DNA from: Paenibacillaceae bacterium
Lineage (GTDB): Bacteria > Bacillota > Bacilli > Paenibacillales > CANHGK01
Direction: 5' to 3'
Assembly (NCBI GenBank): GCA_947460235.1
Contig: CANHGK010000004.1
Location: forward strand, 128,817 to 192,816
DNA length: 64,000 nt
Shown: in pieces, positions 42,987 through 52,234 of the stretch
Layout: each line of letters starts with the position of its first letter
Position numbering within the stretch: position 1 is the stretch's first letter
The notes under the pieces: model-generated
What the model was told of the DNA's origin: nothing
The model's database searches: none
What the model saw: only the letters and a program-made list of their open reading frames with translations
Position numbers and translations under genes: made by a program

Positions 42987-44006
42987 CTACTTATTTTGGT
43001 ACATATTTTCATAGTATTGTTTATAATCACCCGAAATAATTAGTTCCCACCACTTCCGGTTATCCAAATACCATTGAATCGTCTTCTTAATACCTGTTTC
43101 GAATAATTCCTCTGGTTGCCATCCTAAATCATTTTTAATTTTTGTTGAATCAATGGCGTATCTCAAGTCATGTCCTGCTCGATCTTTTACAAATTCAATT
43201 AAAGATTCCGATTTTTCAAGTTCATTTAATATAATCTTTACGACTTCTAAATTTGATTTTTCGTTATTTCCACCAACATTATACACTTCTCCATTTTCAC
43301 CATGATGAAGAATAATATCAATCGCTTTGCAATGATCTTCAACATATAGCCAATCTCTAACATTTGACCCGTCGCCATAAACAGGAACTTTACTGTTGTT
43401 TAACGCTCTTGAAATAATGAGTGGAATTAATTTTTCTGGAAAATGATACGGTCCATAATTATTCGAGCATCTTGAAATTGTTATCGGCAATTGATATGTT
43501 CTACCATATGCTTGTACCAATAAATCTGCTGCAGCTTTCGATGCTGAATAGGGAGAAGAAGTATGAATCGGGGTCTTCTCTGTAAAAAGTAAGTCTGGTC
43601 TATTTAATGGTAAATCGCCATAGACTTCATCGGTAGAAACTTGATGAAATCTTTTTACCCCATAATATTTTGAAGCATCCATTAATATTTGAGTTCCAAT
43701 GATATTCGTAGTTAAAAAAACACCTGGGTTTTCGATTGATCGATCAACATGTGATTCTGCAGCGAAGTTCACGACAAAATCAAATTGCTCTTCTCTAAAT
43801 AATTCAAATATCAATTCTCGATTTGTAATATCACCTTTTACAAACCTAAAATTAGGATTTTTTTCCAAAGACGCCAATGTAGTAAGGTTCCCAGCATATG
43901 TTAATAAATCCAAACACACAACGCGGTAATTAGAATATGACCGAAGCATATGAAATATGAAGTTACTTCCAATAAAACCTGCTCCACCAGTTACTAAGAC
44001 TTTCAT
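42987..44006 (-). CDS. rmlB: dTDP-glucose 4,6-dehydratase (RmlB)
   Basis: Converts dTDP-glucose to dTDP-4-keto-6-deoxyglucose, 339 aa. KVLVTGGAGFIGSNFIFHML; NFAAESHVDRSIENP; HQVSTDEVYGDLP, where the TDE triad supplies the dehydratase Asp/Glu; SPYSASKAAADLLVQAYGRT with the catalytic Tyr/Lys; and NNYGPYHFPEKLIPL. All are standard for RmlB. It sits between rmlC and rmlD in the rml block. Confidence 0.97.
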   Translation of the reverse strand: MKVLVTGGAGFIGSNFIFHMLRSYSNYRVVCLDLLTYAGNLTTLASLEKNPNFRFVKGDITNRELIFELFREEQFDFVVNFAAESHVDRSIENPGVFLTTNIIGTQILMDASKYYGVKRFHQVSTDEVYGDLPLNRPDLLFTEKTPIHTSSPYSASKAAADLLVQAYGRTYQLPITISRCSNNYGPYHFPEKLIPLIISRALNNSKVPVYGDGSNVRDWLYVEDHCKAIDIILHHGENGEVYNVGGNNEKSNLEVVKIILNELEKSESLIEFVKDRAGHDLRYAIDSTKIKNDLGWQPEELFETGIKKTIQWYLDNRKWWELIISGDYKQYYENMYQNK

Positions 44007-44028
44007 TGATAAACCTACCTTCTAATAT

Positions 44029-44574
44029 TTAAAAAATAATATCGCTATTCAGTAAAAATGGTGCATTTAAATCTTTTTGTGACAAAATCGGGTCCGTACA
44101 ATTCCAATTCACCCCGATATCAGGATCGTTAAAATGTATGCTTCGGTCAAACTCTGGCGCATAATACTCGTCTACTTTGTATTGTACTTCCACATCATCC
44201 GTTAATGTCAAAAAACCATGAGCAAAACCCTTAGGAATTAACAATTGTTTTCGATTATCATCAGATAATTCAACGGACAGCCACTTTTTAAATGTTGGTG
44301 ATTCACTTCTAAGATCAACAGCAACATCAAGTATTCTACCTTTTGTACATCTCACTAATTTTGTCTGAGCTTTAGGATTCAACTGAAGATGTAGCCCTCT
44401 TAATGTGCCTTTTTGAGCGGAAAAAGAATGATTATCTTGCACAAAATCAATATGGATTCCATGTTTTTCAAAGTTTACTTTTGAATAAACTTCTGTGAAC
44501 CAACCACGGTGATCACCAAACACTTTCGGTTGAATGATAAAAACGTCATCTATAACGGTTTTCACAATTTCCAT
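44029..44574 (-). CDS. rmlC: dTDP-4-dehydrorhamnose 3,5-epimerase (RmlC)
   Basis: A cupin-fold epimerase, 181 aa. PKVFGDHRGWFTEVYSK; FVQDNHSFSAQKGTLRGLHL with the active-site His; KLVRCTKGRILDVAVDLR; PKGFAHGFLTL; VQYKVDEYYAPEFDRSIHFN. These are the RmlC signatures. GAAGAGGTG precedes the ATG. It lies between rmlA and rmlB. Confidence 0.97.
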   Translation of the reverse strand: MEIVKTVIDDVFIIQPKVFGDHRGWFTEVYSKVNFEKHGIHIDFVQDNHSFSAQKGTLRGLHLQLNPKAQTKLVRCTKGRILDVAVDLRSESPTFKKWLSVELSDDNRKQLLIPKGFAHGFLTLTDDVEVQYKVDEYYAPEFDRSIHFNDPDIGVNWNCTDPILSQKDLNAPFLLNSDIIF

Positions 44575-44611
44575 AATTACACCTCTTCAAATTACATTTA
44601 TAACTATGCAT

Positions 44612-45496
44612 TTAATAATAGATTTTCCCATCAGCTACTCGTTTCAAGTGTTCACCATAAGGAGATTTTCCGTATTTTTCTGCTGACAAAAGAAGTTGTT
44701 CTTTATCGATCCATTTTTTATTATATGCAATTTCTTCAGGGGCAGAAATTTTAATACCCTGCCTTCTCTCAATTGTTTTTACAAAATCAGCCGCTTCAAC
44801 AAGACTGTCAACCGTTCCAGTATCAAGCCACGCATATCCTCTTCCGAGAAGTTTTACGTTCAAATCACCAAGTTCAAGATATAAACAATTAAGATCAGTA
44901 ATCTCAAGTTCTCCTCTTGATGATGGTTTGATTTTTTTAGCAAGTTCAACCACTCTGTTATCATAGAAATAAAGTCCCGTTACGCAATAATTTGATTTTG
45001 GTGACGCTGGTTTTTCTTCGATTGAAATGACCTTCCCTTTTTCATCGAAATCAACAATACCAAATCGTTCAGGATCATTTACGAAGTATCCAAATATCGT
45101 CGCTTTTTTATTTTGAACATCTTGAGTTGCTTCATTTAATAATTTGGAGAATCCATTTCCATAATAGATGTTATCACCCAAAATCATTGCAACGTTATCA
45201 TTACCAATAAACTCTTCCCCAATAATAAACGCTTGCACTAAACCATCTGGCGAAGGCTGTTCTGCATAAGAAAGATTAATTCCAAATTCATGACCATCTC
45301 CTAATAGTTTTTGGAAATTTGGCAAGTCATTTGGGGTAGAAATTATTAATATGTCTTTAATTCCTGCTAACATCAAGGTTGATAATGGATAATAGATCAT
45401 TGGTTTATCAAAAACAGGAAGTAATTGTTTACTTGTTACCATTGTTAACGGATATAATCTTGTTCCAGTACCACCAGCTAGAATAATTCCTTTCAT
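44612..45496 (-). CDS. rmlA: Glucose-1-phosphate thymidylyltransferase (RmlA)
   Basis: Makes dTDP-glucose from dTTP and glucose-1-phosphate, the entry step of dTDP-rhamnose synthesis, 294 aa. The N-terminal nucleotide-binding motif is [17 protein letters not shown], then [41 protein letters not shown] and [10 protein letters not shown]. The frame opens at 45538, but AGGAGG lies 10 nt before the ATG at 45496, which also matches the family N-terminus. Confidence 0.97.
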   Translation of the reverse strand: MKGIILAGGTGTRLYPLTMVTSKQLLPVFDKPMIYYPLSTLMLAGIKDILIISTPNDLPNFQKLLGDGHEFGINLSYAEQPSPDGLVQAFIIGEEFIGNDNVAMILGDNIYYGNGFSKLLNEATQDVQNKKATIFGYFVNDPERFGIVDFDEKGKVISIEEKPASPKSNYCVTGLYFYDNRVVELAKKIKPSSRGELEITDLNCLYLELGDLNVKLLGRGYAWLDTGTVDSLVEAADFVKTIERRQGIKISAPEEIAYNKKWIDKEQLLLSAEKYGKSPYGEHLKRVADGKIYY

Positions 45497-45534
45497 TAAT
45501 CTTGCACCTCCTGGAATAGAATCAATATTACACG

Positions 45535-45969
45535 TCAAATTTCATTAAAGAGTACTCGCGCATTCTCAATGAAATGATTAAAATCATCATCAGAATAATT
45601 ATTACCTTCTATATTCTTTTTTTGAGTTGCCTGTTCAATCAAACCAAGTCCAACATTCATTTGTCCAGGCAAACGAGGGATAAGATGAACGTGAATGTGT
45701 CTAACACTTTCACTGATCGTCACTACATACATTCGTTCTATGCTTAAAAGTTGCTTTAACACACGATCAGCTTTTTTGATAAAAACAGCAATTTCGCTAA
45801 GTTCTTGATCAAAAAAATCATCCCAATTTTCCAGATGTCTTTTTGGTTCGATGTATAAATACCCCAAAACTTGCGATTCAAAAGGACCATGACATATGAT
45901 AAAATTATCGTTTTCATAAATCTTCAACATGGTATTGCCAGCGTGTTTTTTACATATTAAACAATCCAT
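45535..45969 (-). CDS. HIT-family nucleotide-binding protein
   Basis: 144 aa with the histidine-triad motif HIHVHLIPR and an N-terminal [10 protein letters not shown], which with the later His may bind zinc. HIT proteins hydrolyse or transfer nucleotides at phosphoramidate or dinucleotide substrates, and include galactose-1-phosphate uridylyltransferase relatives. GGTGAT precedes the ATG at 45969; an in-frame GTG at 45984 is less likely. It lies between kdsD and rmlA on the same strand, so a role in nucleotide-sugar metabolism is tempting but not shown. Confidence 0.85.
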   Translation of the reverse strand: MDCLICKKHAGNTMLKIYENDNFIICHGPFESQVLGYLYIEPKRHLENWDDFFDQELSEIAVFIKKADRVLKQLLSIERMYVVTISESVRHIHVHLIPRLPGQMNVGLGLIEQATQKKNIEGNNYSDDDFNHFIENARVLFNEI

Positions 45970-46008
45970 CCAAAAATCACCCACTCTGCTGATCGCCTAA
46001 TTCATAAT

Positions 46009-46989
46009 TTATTTACAATCATATACATCATGCAACCTTACCAAACCTTTTAAATGGCCGGAAACAATCACAGGTAATGATGAAATTTTACTGTTTGAAT
46101 TTTCCATAATTTCTAATGCTTCAATCGCTAACTTTTCACTTGCTATTGCCTTAAATTTTACTGTCATAATTGATTCTGCGTTTTTAATAAAAAAATCGGC
46201 TCCATAATGATGCAAAGCACGACGAATATCTCCATCTGTAATTATCCCGATTACTAATTCATTTTCAATAATACATACAATGCCTAAATTCTTTTTGGTT
46301 AACTTATCAACAATGGTTAATAATGTATCATCTTTCGTTGCGATTGCTACGTTCTCTATGGGTTGCATGACATCACATACTTTTGTTAATAAACGTCGTC
46401 CTAATGCACCGCCCGGGTGATAAATCGCAAACTTCTCTGCTGTAAAACCGCGTTTTTCAATTAATGCCACCATTAGCGCATCACCCATTAAAAGTGTTGC
46501 TGTAGTACTAGAGGTCGGAGCAATATTCATAGGGCATGCTTCTTTTTCGACACCAATATTTAATACGATGTCCGAAACTTTTGCGAGTGGAGAGTCGGGA
46601 TTTCCAGTTAACGCAATAATTTTCGCTCCGATTTTTTTGATAGAAGGAATTAACTGCATCACTTCATCCGAAGATCCACTATTTGAGATTGCAAGTACAA
46701 TATCGATATAATTTATCATACCTAAATCCCCATGTAACCCTTCGGCAGCACTCATATAAACAGATTGAGTTCCAACTGATGAAAATGAAGCAGCAATTTT
46801 GCGACCAATAATTCCAGACTTCCCTACACCTGTAACAACAACTCTTCCCGAACATTCTAATATTTCTTTTACAGCAAATTTAAAATCATCATCTAATTTA
46901 TCTTTAACTTTTAACAGTTCTGCAATTTCAATATCAAACACATTTTTTCCAATAGCTACGATATCATCATCTTCTGCAAAGAATGACAT
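46009..46989 (-). CDS. kdsD: D-arabinose 5-phosphate isomerase (KdsD/KpsF)
   Basis: Converts ribulose-5-P to arabinose-5-P for Kdo synthesis, 326 aa. A SIS isomerase domain (about 30-185; VVVTGVGKSGIIGRKIAASF, SAAEGLHGDLGM, ISNSGSSDEVMQLIPSIKK, APTSSTTATLLMGDAL, AIYHPGGALGRRLL) is followed by two CBS domains. This is the exact KdsD/KpsF/GutQ arrangement. It follows kdsC directly, so the context supports Kdo rather than glucitol metabolism. Confidence 0.94.
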   Translation of the reverse strand: MSFFAEDDDIVAIGKNVFDIEIAELLKVKDKLDDDFKFAVKEILECSGRVVVTGVGKSGIIGRKIAASFSSVGTQSVYMSAAEGLHGDLGMINYIDIVLAISNSGSSDEVMQLIPSIKKIGAKIIALTGNPDSPLAKVSDIVLNIGVEKEACPMNIAPTSSTTATLLMGDALMVALIEKRGFTAEKFAIYHPGGALGRRLLTKVCDVMQPIENVAIATKDDTLLTIVDKLTKKNLGIVCIIENELVIGIITDGDIRRALHHYGADFFIKNAESIMTVKFKAIASEKLAIEALEIMENSNSKISSLPVIVSGHLKGLVRLHDVYDCK

Positions 46990-47003
46990 TTATGAATCAC
47001 TTC

Positions 47004-47516
47004 CTACTGGTTAATATGTTTGAACTTTTCGACGATCTTATTCCATTCACCTTGTTTTTTTAATAAGAATTCTATAATTTCTCGAACTGCTCCGTCTCCG
47101 CCTCTGTACGTTGAAACAAAATTAGATTTTTCTTTAATCTCTATACAGGCATCAATTGGACACGCACAAAACCCTACTAGCCCCATAACTTCGAGATCAT
47201 TCAAATCATCACCGATATATACTATTTCTTCTAATCGCACATTATTCGCTTTGGCAATCTCAATTAATTTATCTTTCTTGTTTTTAATTCCTTGATATAC
47301 GTCGTTAATGCCTAATTCCTTTGCACGAATCTCAACAATCGTAGATACTCTAGCCGTAAAAAAAACAATATTATACCCGATACTTTTCGCCTGTGAAATC
47401 GCCATACCATCCTTGACATTGAAACATTTAGATTCAATGCCATTGGAATCAATATAGATTTTACCGTCGGTCATTGTCCCATCAATATCTAAAATGATCA
47501 TTTGATAACGAATCAT
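47004..47516 (-). CDS. kdsC: Kdo-8-phosphate phosphatase (KdsC), HAD family
   Basis: Removes phosphate from Kdo-8-P, 170 aa. HAD motif I IILDIDGTMTDGKIYID (two Asp), motif II Thr in VFFTARVS, motif III Lys, and motif IV YIGDDLNDLEVMGLVG. It lacks a cap domain, as KdsC does. Relatives act on KDN-9-P or other ulosonates, but the flanking kdsA, kdsB and kdsD settle the substrate as Kdo-8-P with good probability. Confidence 0.92.
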   Translation of the reverse strand: MIRYQMIILDIDGTMTDGKIYIDSNGIESKCFNVKDGMAISQAKSIGYNIVFFTARVSTIVEIRAKELGINDVYQGIKNKKDKLIEIAKANNVRLEEIVYIGDDLNDLEVMGLVGFCACPIDACIEIKEKSNFVSTYRGGDGAVREIIEFLLKKQGEWNKIVEKFKHINQ

Positions 47517-47553
47517 AATTTCAACTCCAGCCTATTTCACTGATTCATAAAGA

Positions 47554-48258
47554 TCACAATAATTTCCTGACATGCGCTAGGTCTTCTTCGGTATCCACCC
47601 CGATAAGAACTTGTGTAGTCTCAATAACTTTAAGCTTATACCCATTCTCAATAATTCGGAGTTGTTCAAGTGATTCAGCCAATTCCAAACTCGATGGTTT
47701 CAATTCAACATATTTCATTAAGAAATCTTTTTGGTAACAATAGATCCCAATATGTTTATAATAATTATTAAAATTTTCTCTATTAAATGGAATTCTACTT
47801 CTAGAAAAATAGATCGCATTGTTATTTAAATCTGTGATCACTTTTACGCAATTCGGATTATCAATATCTTTATCTTCAATTAACTTTTGTTTAACGGTAA
47901 CTACATGAACTGAAGGTTCAACCGCATTTATAATCTCGTTAATTAAGATCGGAGTAATCAGCGGTTCATCCCCTTGGATATTTATTACATAATCTGCACT
48001 GATGTCTTTAGCAACCTCAGCAATCCTTGAACTTCCATTCAAATGATCCTTAGAAGTCATCATTGCTTTTCCACCAAACGAGGTTACAGCTTCAAAAACT
48101 TTGATATCGTCACATGCAACAATTACATCATCTAGGTTAGATTTTAACGCTCTCTCATAAACGTGTTGAATCATATATTTACCATTAATATCAACCAAAG
48201 GCTTTTGTTGAAGTCTTGTTGACATTAAACGCGCTGGAATTATTCCGACAACTTTCAT
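47554..48258 (-). CDS. kdsB: CMP-Kdo synthetase (KdsB)
   Basis: Activates Kdo with CTP to CMP-Kdo, 234 aa. VVGIIPARLMSTRLQQKPLV is the family N-terminus, then VIVACDDIKVFEAVTSFGGK, NIQGDEPLITP, YFSRSRIPFNRE and HIGIYCYQKDFL. It is slightly shorter than the E. coli enzyme (248 aa) but complete. It lies 37 bp before kdsC and 9 bp after kdsA. Confidence 0.94.
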   Translation of the reverse strand: MKVVGIIPARLMSTRLQQKPLVDINGKYMIQHVYERALKSNLDDVIVACDDIKVFEAVTSFGGKAMMTSKDHLNGSSRIAEVAKDISADYVINIQGDEPLITPILINEIINAVEPSVHVVTVKQKLIEDKDIDNPNCVKVITDLNNNAIYFSRSRIPFNRENFNNYYKHIGIYCYQKDFLMKYVELKPSSLELAESLEQLRIIENGYKLKVIETTQVLIGVDTEEDLAHVRKLL

Positions 48259-48267
48259 ATTTTCACC

Positions 48268-49104
48268 TCAATTCAAACTTTTAACTAAATCATTGATTTG
48301 AATGGCTGATGTCAAAATATGTTCAATATCTTTTAAGTAAAGTTGATTTGGCCCATCACTATGTGCATTTTCAGGATCAGGATGAACTTCAACAAAAATT
48401 GCATCAACGCCAACAGCAAGTGCTGCCTTCATTAATGGGAAAACAAATTTTCTATTTCCACCGGTCGTTAATCCATTCCCACCTGGTTTTTGAACAGAGT
48501 GAGTTGCATCAAAAACAACGGGATAACCAAACTCTCTCATTTCCAACAATCCTGTCATATCAACAACTAAATTATTATAACCAAAAGATGTACCACGTTC
48601 ACAAAGCAATATTTTATCCGTTCCAGATTCTTCTAATTTCGACACTACATTTTTCATATCCCAAGGAGCAACGAATTGACCCTTTTTGACGTTAACAATT
48701 TTACCTGTTTTTGCTGCAGCAATTAACAAGTCCGTTTGTCTACAAAGGAATGCAGGTATTTGAAGAATATCAACGACTTCCGCAACTTTTTCACATTGCC
48801 ATGATTCATGGACATCCGTTGTAACCGGAATATTTAATGTTTCTTTAATTTCTTTTAGTATTTCTAGACCTTTCTCAATACCTAATCCTCGAGAAGAATT
48901 AATTGATGATCGGTTTGCCTTATCAAATGAAGCTTTAAAGATGTAATTAATATTTAATTTTTCACAGATTCGTTTGAGTTCATTCGCAACTTCAAAACAC
49001 AATTCTCTGCTTTCAATTGTACATGGGCCAGCAATCAAGGTTAATCTATTATTCCCACCAATACTAAATTTATCGTTTAAATTAATTGCTTTTACGTCTT
49101 TCAT
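48268..49104 (-). CDS. kdsA: Kdo-8-phosphate synthase (KdsA)
   Basis: Condenses PEP with arabinose-5-P, 278 aa. LTLIAGPCTIESRELCFEVA, FKASFDKANRSSINSSRGLG, VTTDVHESWQCEKVAEVVDI, KKGQFVAPWDM, CERGTSFGYNNLVVDM and FDATHSVQKPGG are all KdsA-specific. Asn is present in the KANRSS motif, and the Cys of IAGPC is the position used for metal in class II enzymes. The frame opens at 49146, but GGGGGA sits before the ATG at 49104, which gives the family length. Confidence 0.96.
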   Translation of the reverse strand: MKDVKAINLNDKFSIGGNNRLTLIAGPCTIESRELCFEVANELKRICEKLNINYIFKASFDKANRSSINSSRGLGIEKGLEILKEIKETLNIPVTTDVHESWQCEKVAEVVDILQIPAFLCRQTDLLIAAAKTGKIVNVKKGQFVAPWDMKNVVSKLEESGTDKILLCERGTSFGYNNLVVDMTGLLEMREFGYPVVFDATHSVQKPGGNGLTTGGNRKFVFPLMKAALAVGVDAIFVEVHPDPENAHSDGPNQLYLKDIEHILTSAIQINDLVKSLN

Positions 49105-49129
49105 TTTATGTCCCCCAATATTTTTCATC

Positions 49130-50392
49130 TCAATTATTAATTGCATTAATTTCTTTTTTCTTTACGATTAGATTTATTATTTTAAGCATTCCAAAAGCTA
49201 TAAATAAATAAAAACCCATTTTAAACACTACCGGTAAACTATATGAGTACCACCTAAAAAATGTGATCAGCAGAAAAACTCCATAGATCGTAAAATTATT
49301 TCCACTGTTAATATTATTGATGAAATAAGTAATATAATAAACTAATCCAATTACCCCGAAATAACCTAACCAAACATAAGCATACATTGCACCAAATCCA
49401 CCACCACCAACTAAATAATCAGGGTATATATATTTATTAAGAATTCCAATGGTGAGTTGATTTTCTGAGGTTAAAAATATATTTTGAAAAAATGCAAATA
49501 AAGAATTTAATCGGGTAGTTAAATCTAAATAGCCATTTTGAATCAGTCCATAATGAACTGTTGAAGTCAAAAACACATCACCTTGATTGGTGTATAACGT
49601 ACCGTTTCTCACACCGAAAATCTCATTAAATGAATTGATCTCTCTAGACCTCATAACACTTAATGCGGACATCATGATAAAAGCACCAATAGACGACAAG
49701 AATACCCATCTGGTTTTAAATTTGTTTTCAAAATAAAAAATAAATATCATCAACAATAATTGCAAAACGACTAATCTAAGTCCAAGTAATAAAATCGAAA
49801 ATACGTATAATATATTAATAACAAACAATATTTTTTTCCTTACATTCGTTCCTGAATAGATTTGAGCAGCAAGTGCAAAAATGAAATAATATTCGAAAAT
49901 CGTTGAATTCGTTGTTGTGTCACCGTATACCGCGTTAAAAATATTTTCACCTGAATAGGAATAGAACATGATTGTAAGCATAACTGCAGTTGAGATAAAG
50001 AAAATCAAAGAGTTTTTATGATTAATCATTTTATCCCTGATATTTATTTGATCAGACAACTTGATATTCTGAAAAAATAGAAACATGAAAAAACTCGTAA
50101 CTCGCAATGTTCCATTGGTATTCTCTAACGTTTGTAGATTCATATAAGATGAGTAAATAATATCTTCGAAATAATAAAATAACATATACATCCAATATGT
50201 TGATGTAAAGATTAACATAATTAATATGACTTGGTTCATTCGATGTTTATACATTAAAAATATGTTAACAATTAACACCATTACCAATAAATATTTTCCG
50301 GTTTCAGGTTCGTAAATTGATGATGCGAAAAAACACAAATAAATAAACCATAACACAAATTCATTAAATTTAAATTGCAACAATGATTTCAC
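49130..50392 (-). CDS. Wzy-like polysaccharide repeat-unit polymerase
   Basis: An integral membrane protein, 420 aa with about 10-12 TM helices and one larger outer loop (about 270-330; GVRNGTLYTNQGDVFLTSTV), the layout of O-antigen/EPS polymerases. No strict motif defines the family, so the call rests on topology and place in the operon. It starts at GTG 50392, three bases after the previous stop; a TTG at 50383 with GAGGTGA at 6 nt is an alternative. Confidence 0.75.
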   Translation of the reverse strand: MKSLLQFKFNEFVLWFIYLCFFASSIYEPETGKYLLVMVLIVNIFLMYKHRMNQVILIMLIFTSTYWMYMLFYYFEDIIYSSYMNLQTLENTNGTLRVTSFFMFLFFQNIKLSDQINIRDKMINHKNSLIFFISTAVMLTIMFYSYSGENIFNAVYGDTTTNSTIFEYYFIFALAAQIYSGTNVRKKILFVINILYVFSILLLGLRLVVLQLLLMIFIFYFENKFKTRWVFLSSIGAFIMMSALSVMRSREINSFNEIFGVRNGTLYTNQGDVFLTSTVHYGLIQNGYLDLTTRLNSLFAFFQNIFLTSENQLTIGILNKYIYPDYLVGGGGFGAMYAYVWLGYFGVIGLVYYITYFINNINSGNNFTIYGVFLLITFFRWYSYSLPVVFKMGFYLFIAFGMLKIINLIVKKKEINAINN

Positions 50393-50393
50393 C

Positions 50394-51650
50394 TCACTTT
50401 TCCATTATTGTTAAGATCAAAAATTTATACTTTTTTTCAATATCTTCAGGTGATTCATTAAAATAATGGTATTTCAAGTATTGATCTTCACGTACACTTT
50501 TTGCATCCTTCAATAATAAATTATAAAATGTACTCATTTCCAATTCGTTTTTTATACAATACTGCTCTATCTTAAATACATCTTCAAGATAATCATCATG
50601 AAATATAACAATTGGAGAATTTATACTTAACAATTCAACAAATACTCCTGTCATGTGTATCAAACTAAAATCTACAAGTTTAGCATAATCATCATTATTC
50701 ATTCGGATTAACTGACCACAAACGTATTGTTTTTGCGTGAAACTCATATAATAATCAATTGGATTTTTAGGATGAAATCGTAAATAATATGGAATTCCAT
50801 GTTTCAGCGCGAATTCATTCGCAAGTTTTATCATTTGGATATTTGTACTTCTGTAGGATTCTCCGCACAAAATAACACCAAATGCTTTTTTAAGAGTATC
50901 AATTTGAATAGGTTTATTAAATGAAAAACTTCGTAATGCTCCAGCTTTGAGAAGTCTCGAATTATCTGTTCCATATTTTAAGAATTCATCCACTGTCGCC
51001 TGTCCCCAGACAAACATATAATCGCTAATGAAATTCTCATATGCCTCAGCATCCGCAATTTCATTACCTTCTGACAGAACCCTGTATTGTCCATGTTGCA
51101 AAGTGATTGATTTTTTCTCTACTAGTTTAGACATTTGTGTTATCAAATTATCCGGGGGATAAGCATCACAGAACGTAACCATTAATTCCATGTTAGTAAA
51201 TAGATTTGAATCATCTATTTTTTTCTTCAACAACATATAATTCGATACCAATATCGCTGTTAAAAAAGGATTTTCAATCCGATATATCCCAAATTTTATT
51301 GTATTTTTAAGTAATAAAAATAATTTTATAAATATATTTTCAAAAGATTTTTCATGTAATAATTCAATATACTTAAAATTACTGTTGAATTTTAAAAACA
51401 TACTTATAATTTCATTATAATCGGATCGGTTTGCATTTTTGAGTGAATAAAACAGACTGCAGTCAGAATCTATGTTTCCTTTTACCTCAATTTTATTACT
51501 AAACAGACATAAACGAACTAATTCTTTTAAAGTGGATGTGAGTCTACCGTCATATGATTTAAGTGCGATTACTTGACCGAAGTTAATCCCATCAATTATC
51601 AAGCTTAAATTTTTCTTTCGACTTCGAACTTTTTCAATAACACTCACCAT
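50394..51650 (-). CDS. Putative GT-B glycosyltransferase/capsule-type transferase, unassigned
   Basis: About 418 aa, soluble. TLQHGQYRVLSEGNEIADAE recalls the QHG motif of CDP-glycerol/Kps-type GT-B transferases. YMFVWGQATVDEFLKYG, then RFHPKNPIDYY and the C-terminal SLIHMTGVFVELLSINSPIV (a His/Glu-bearing sugar-nucleotide pocket) fit the same fold. Lying right next to wzy and kdsA, it is a candidate Kdo or other sugar transferase, but no family-specific signature proves the donor. GAGGTG precedes the ATG at 51650. It is tightly coupled to the polymerase gene. Confidence 0.55.
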   Translation of the reverse strand: MVSVIEKVRSRKKNLSLIIDGINFGQVIALKSYDGRLTSTLKELVRLCLFSNKIEVKGNIDSDCSLFYSLKNANRSDYNEIISMFLKFNSNFKYIELLHEKSFENIFIKLFLLLKNTIKFGIYRIENPFLTAILVSNYMLLKKKIDDSNLFTNMELMVTFCDAYPPDNLITQMSKLVEKKSITLQHGQYRVLSEGNEIADAEAYENFISDYMFVWGQATVDEFLKYGTDNSRLLKAGALRSFSFNKPIQIDTLKKAFGVILCGESYRSTNIQMIKLANEFALKHGIPYYLRFHPKNPIDYYMSFTQKQYVCGQLIRMNNDDYAKLVDFSLIHMTGVFVELLSINSPIVIFHDDYLEDVFKIEQYCIKNELEMSTFYNLLLKDAKSVREDQYLKYHYFNESPEDIEKKYKFLILTIMEK

Positions 51651-51670
51651 CAAAGCACCTCATTATAGTT

Positions 51671-52234
51671 CTAAAGATTATGTTTTTCCCATTCCATTGT
51701 TAAAGGATTATATTTTCTAATTATTTTTGCAGGTACGCCAGCAATCACACAATAATCCGGAAAAACACCTCGAACAACCGAATTTGCACCTACTACACAT
51801 TGTTTGCCCAGGATCGTCCCAGCCTGTATGCCAACACCATATCCTATGAAACAATTATTACCAATTGTTGTTTCGGAAATGAGAAATGGTTGCTCCATAA
51901 TATGTCGATCAATTTCTCTATATTCATGATCAATATTAGTGATGAATACATTTCCACTAATTGTCGTATTTTCTCCAATAATTAATTCAATATCTTTTGA
52001 AGTAACATGAAAGTTTTGTCCGATTGATACATTATCCTTAATTGTAATGCCTCCGTGTTCACCATGTGCTTCCATTCGTAGACCGGGATATATTCTAACC
52101 CGATTACCAATCTTAATTTTTTTTGTGCCCAATAAAAATAAAGGTTTCCCCATGTATGAATAATTCCCAATTTTACCAAACCTTATTCTATTCAACATTG
52201 CCCTTATGAACCAAAAGTATTTAATTAAACTCAT
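51671..52234 (-). CDS. Hexapeptide-repeat acyltransferase (LbetaH family)
   Basis: About 187 aa. Left-handed beta-helix repeats run through most of the protein (IGNYSYMGKPLFLLGTKKIK, VRIYPGLRM, NVSIGQNFHVTSKDIELIIG, NTTISGNVFITNIDHEYREI). The C-terminus is typical of sugar O-acetyltransferases (IGYGVGIQAGTILGKQCVVG; VIAGVPAKIIRKY), with the catalytic His probably in NIDHEY. It would decorate the repeat unit with acetyl groups. The start overlaps the preceding stop (TGATG); GGAGG lies 7 nt upstream. Confidence 0.85.
   Translation of the reverse strand: MSLIKYFWFIRAMLNRIRFGKIGNYSYMGKPLFLLGTKKIKIGNRVRIYPGLRMEAHGEHGGITIKDNVSIGQNFHVTSKDIELIIGENTTISGNVFITNIDHEYREIDRHIMEQPFLISETTIGNNCFIGYGVGIQAGTILGKQCVVGANSVVRGVFPDYCVIAGVPAKIIRKYNPLTMEWEKHNL

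Noticed and set aside
46009..49104. Evidence that the host is Gram-negative with LPS
   Set aside because: Kdo genes alone are not enough: no lpx, lpt or waa genes are seen, and the surrounding kinase/modulator split, SLH domains and ribosome sites are Bacillota-like. The question stays open until the whole genome is seen.
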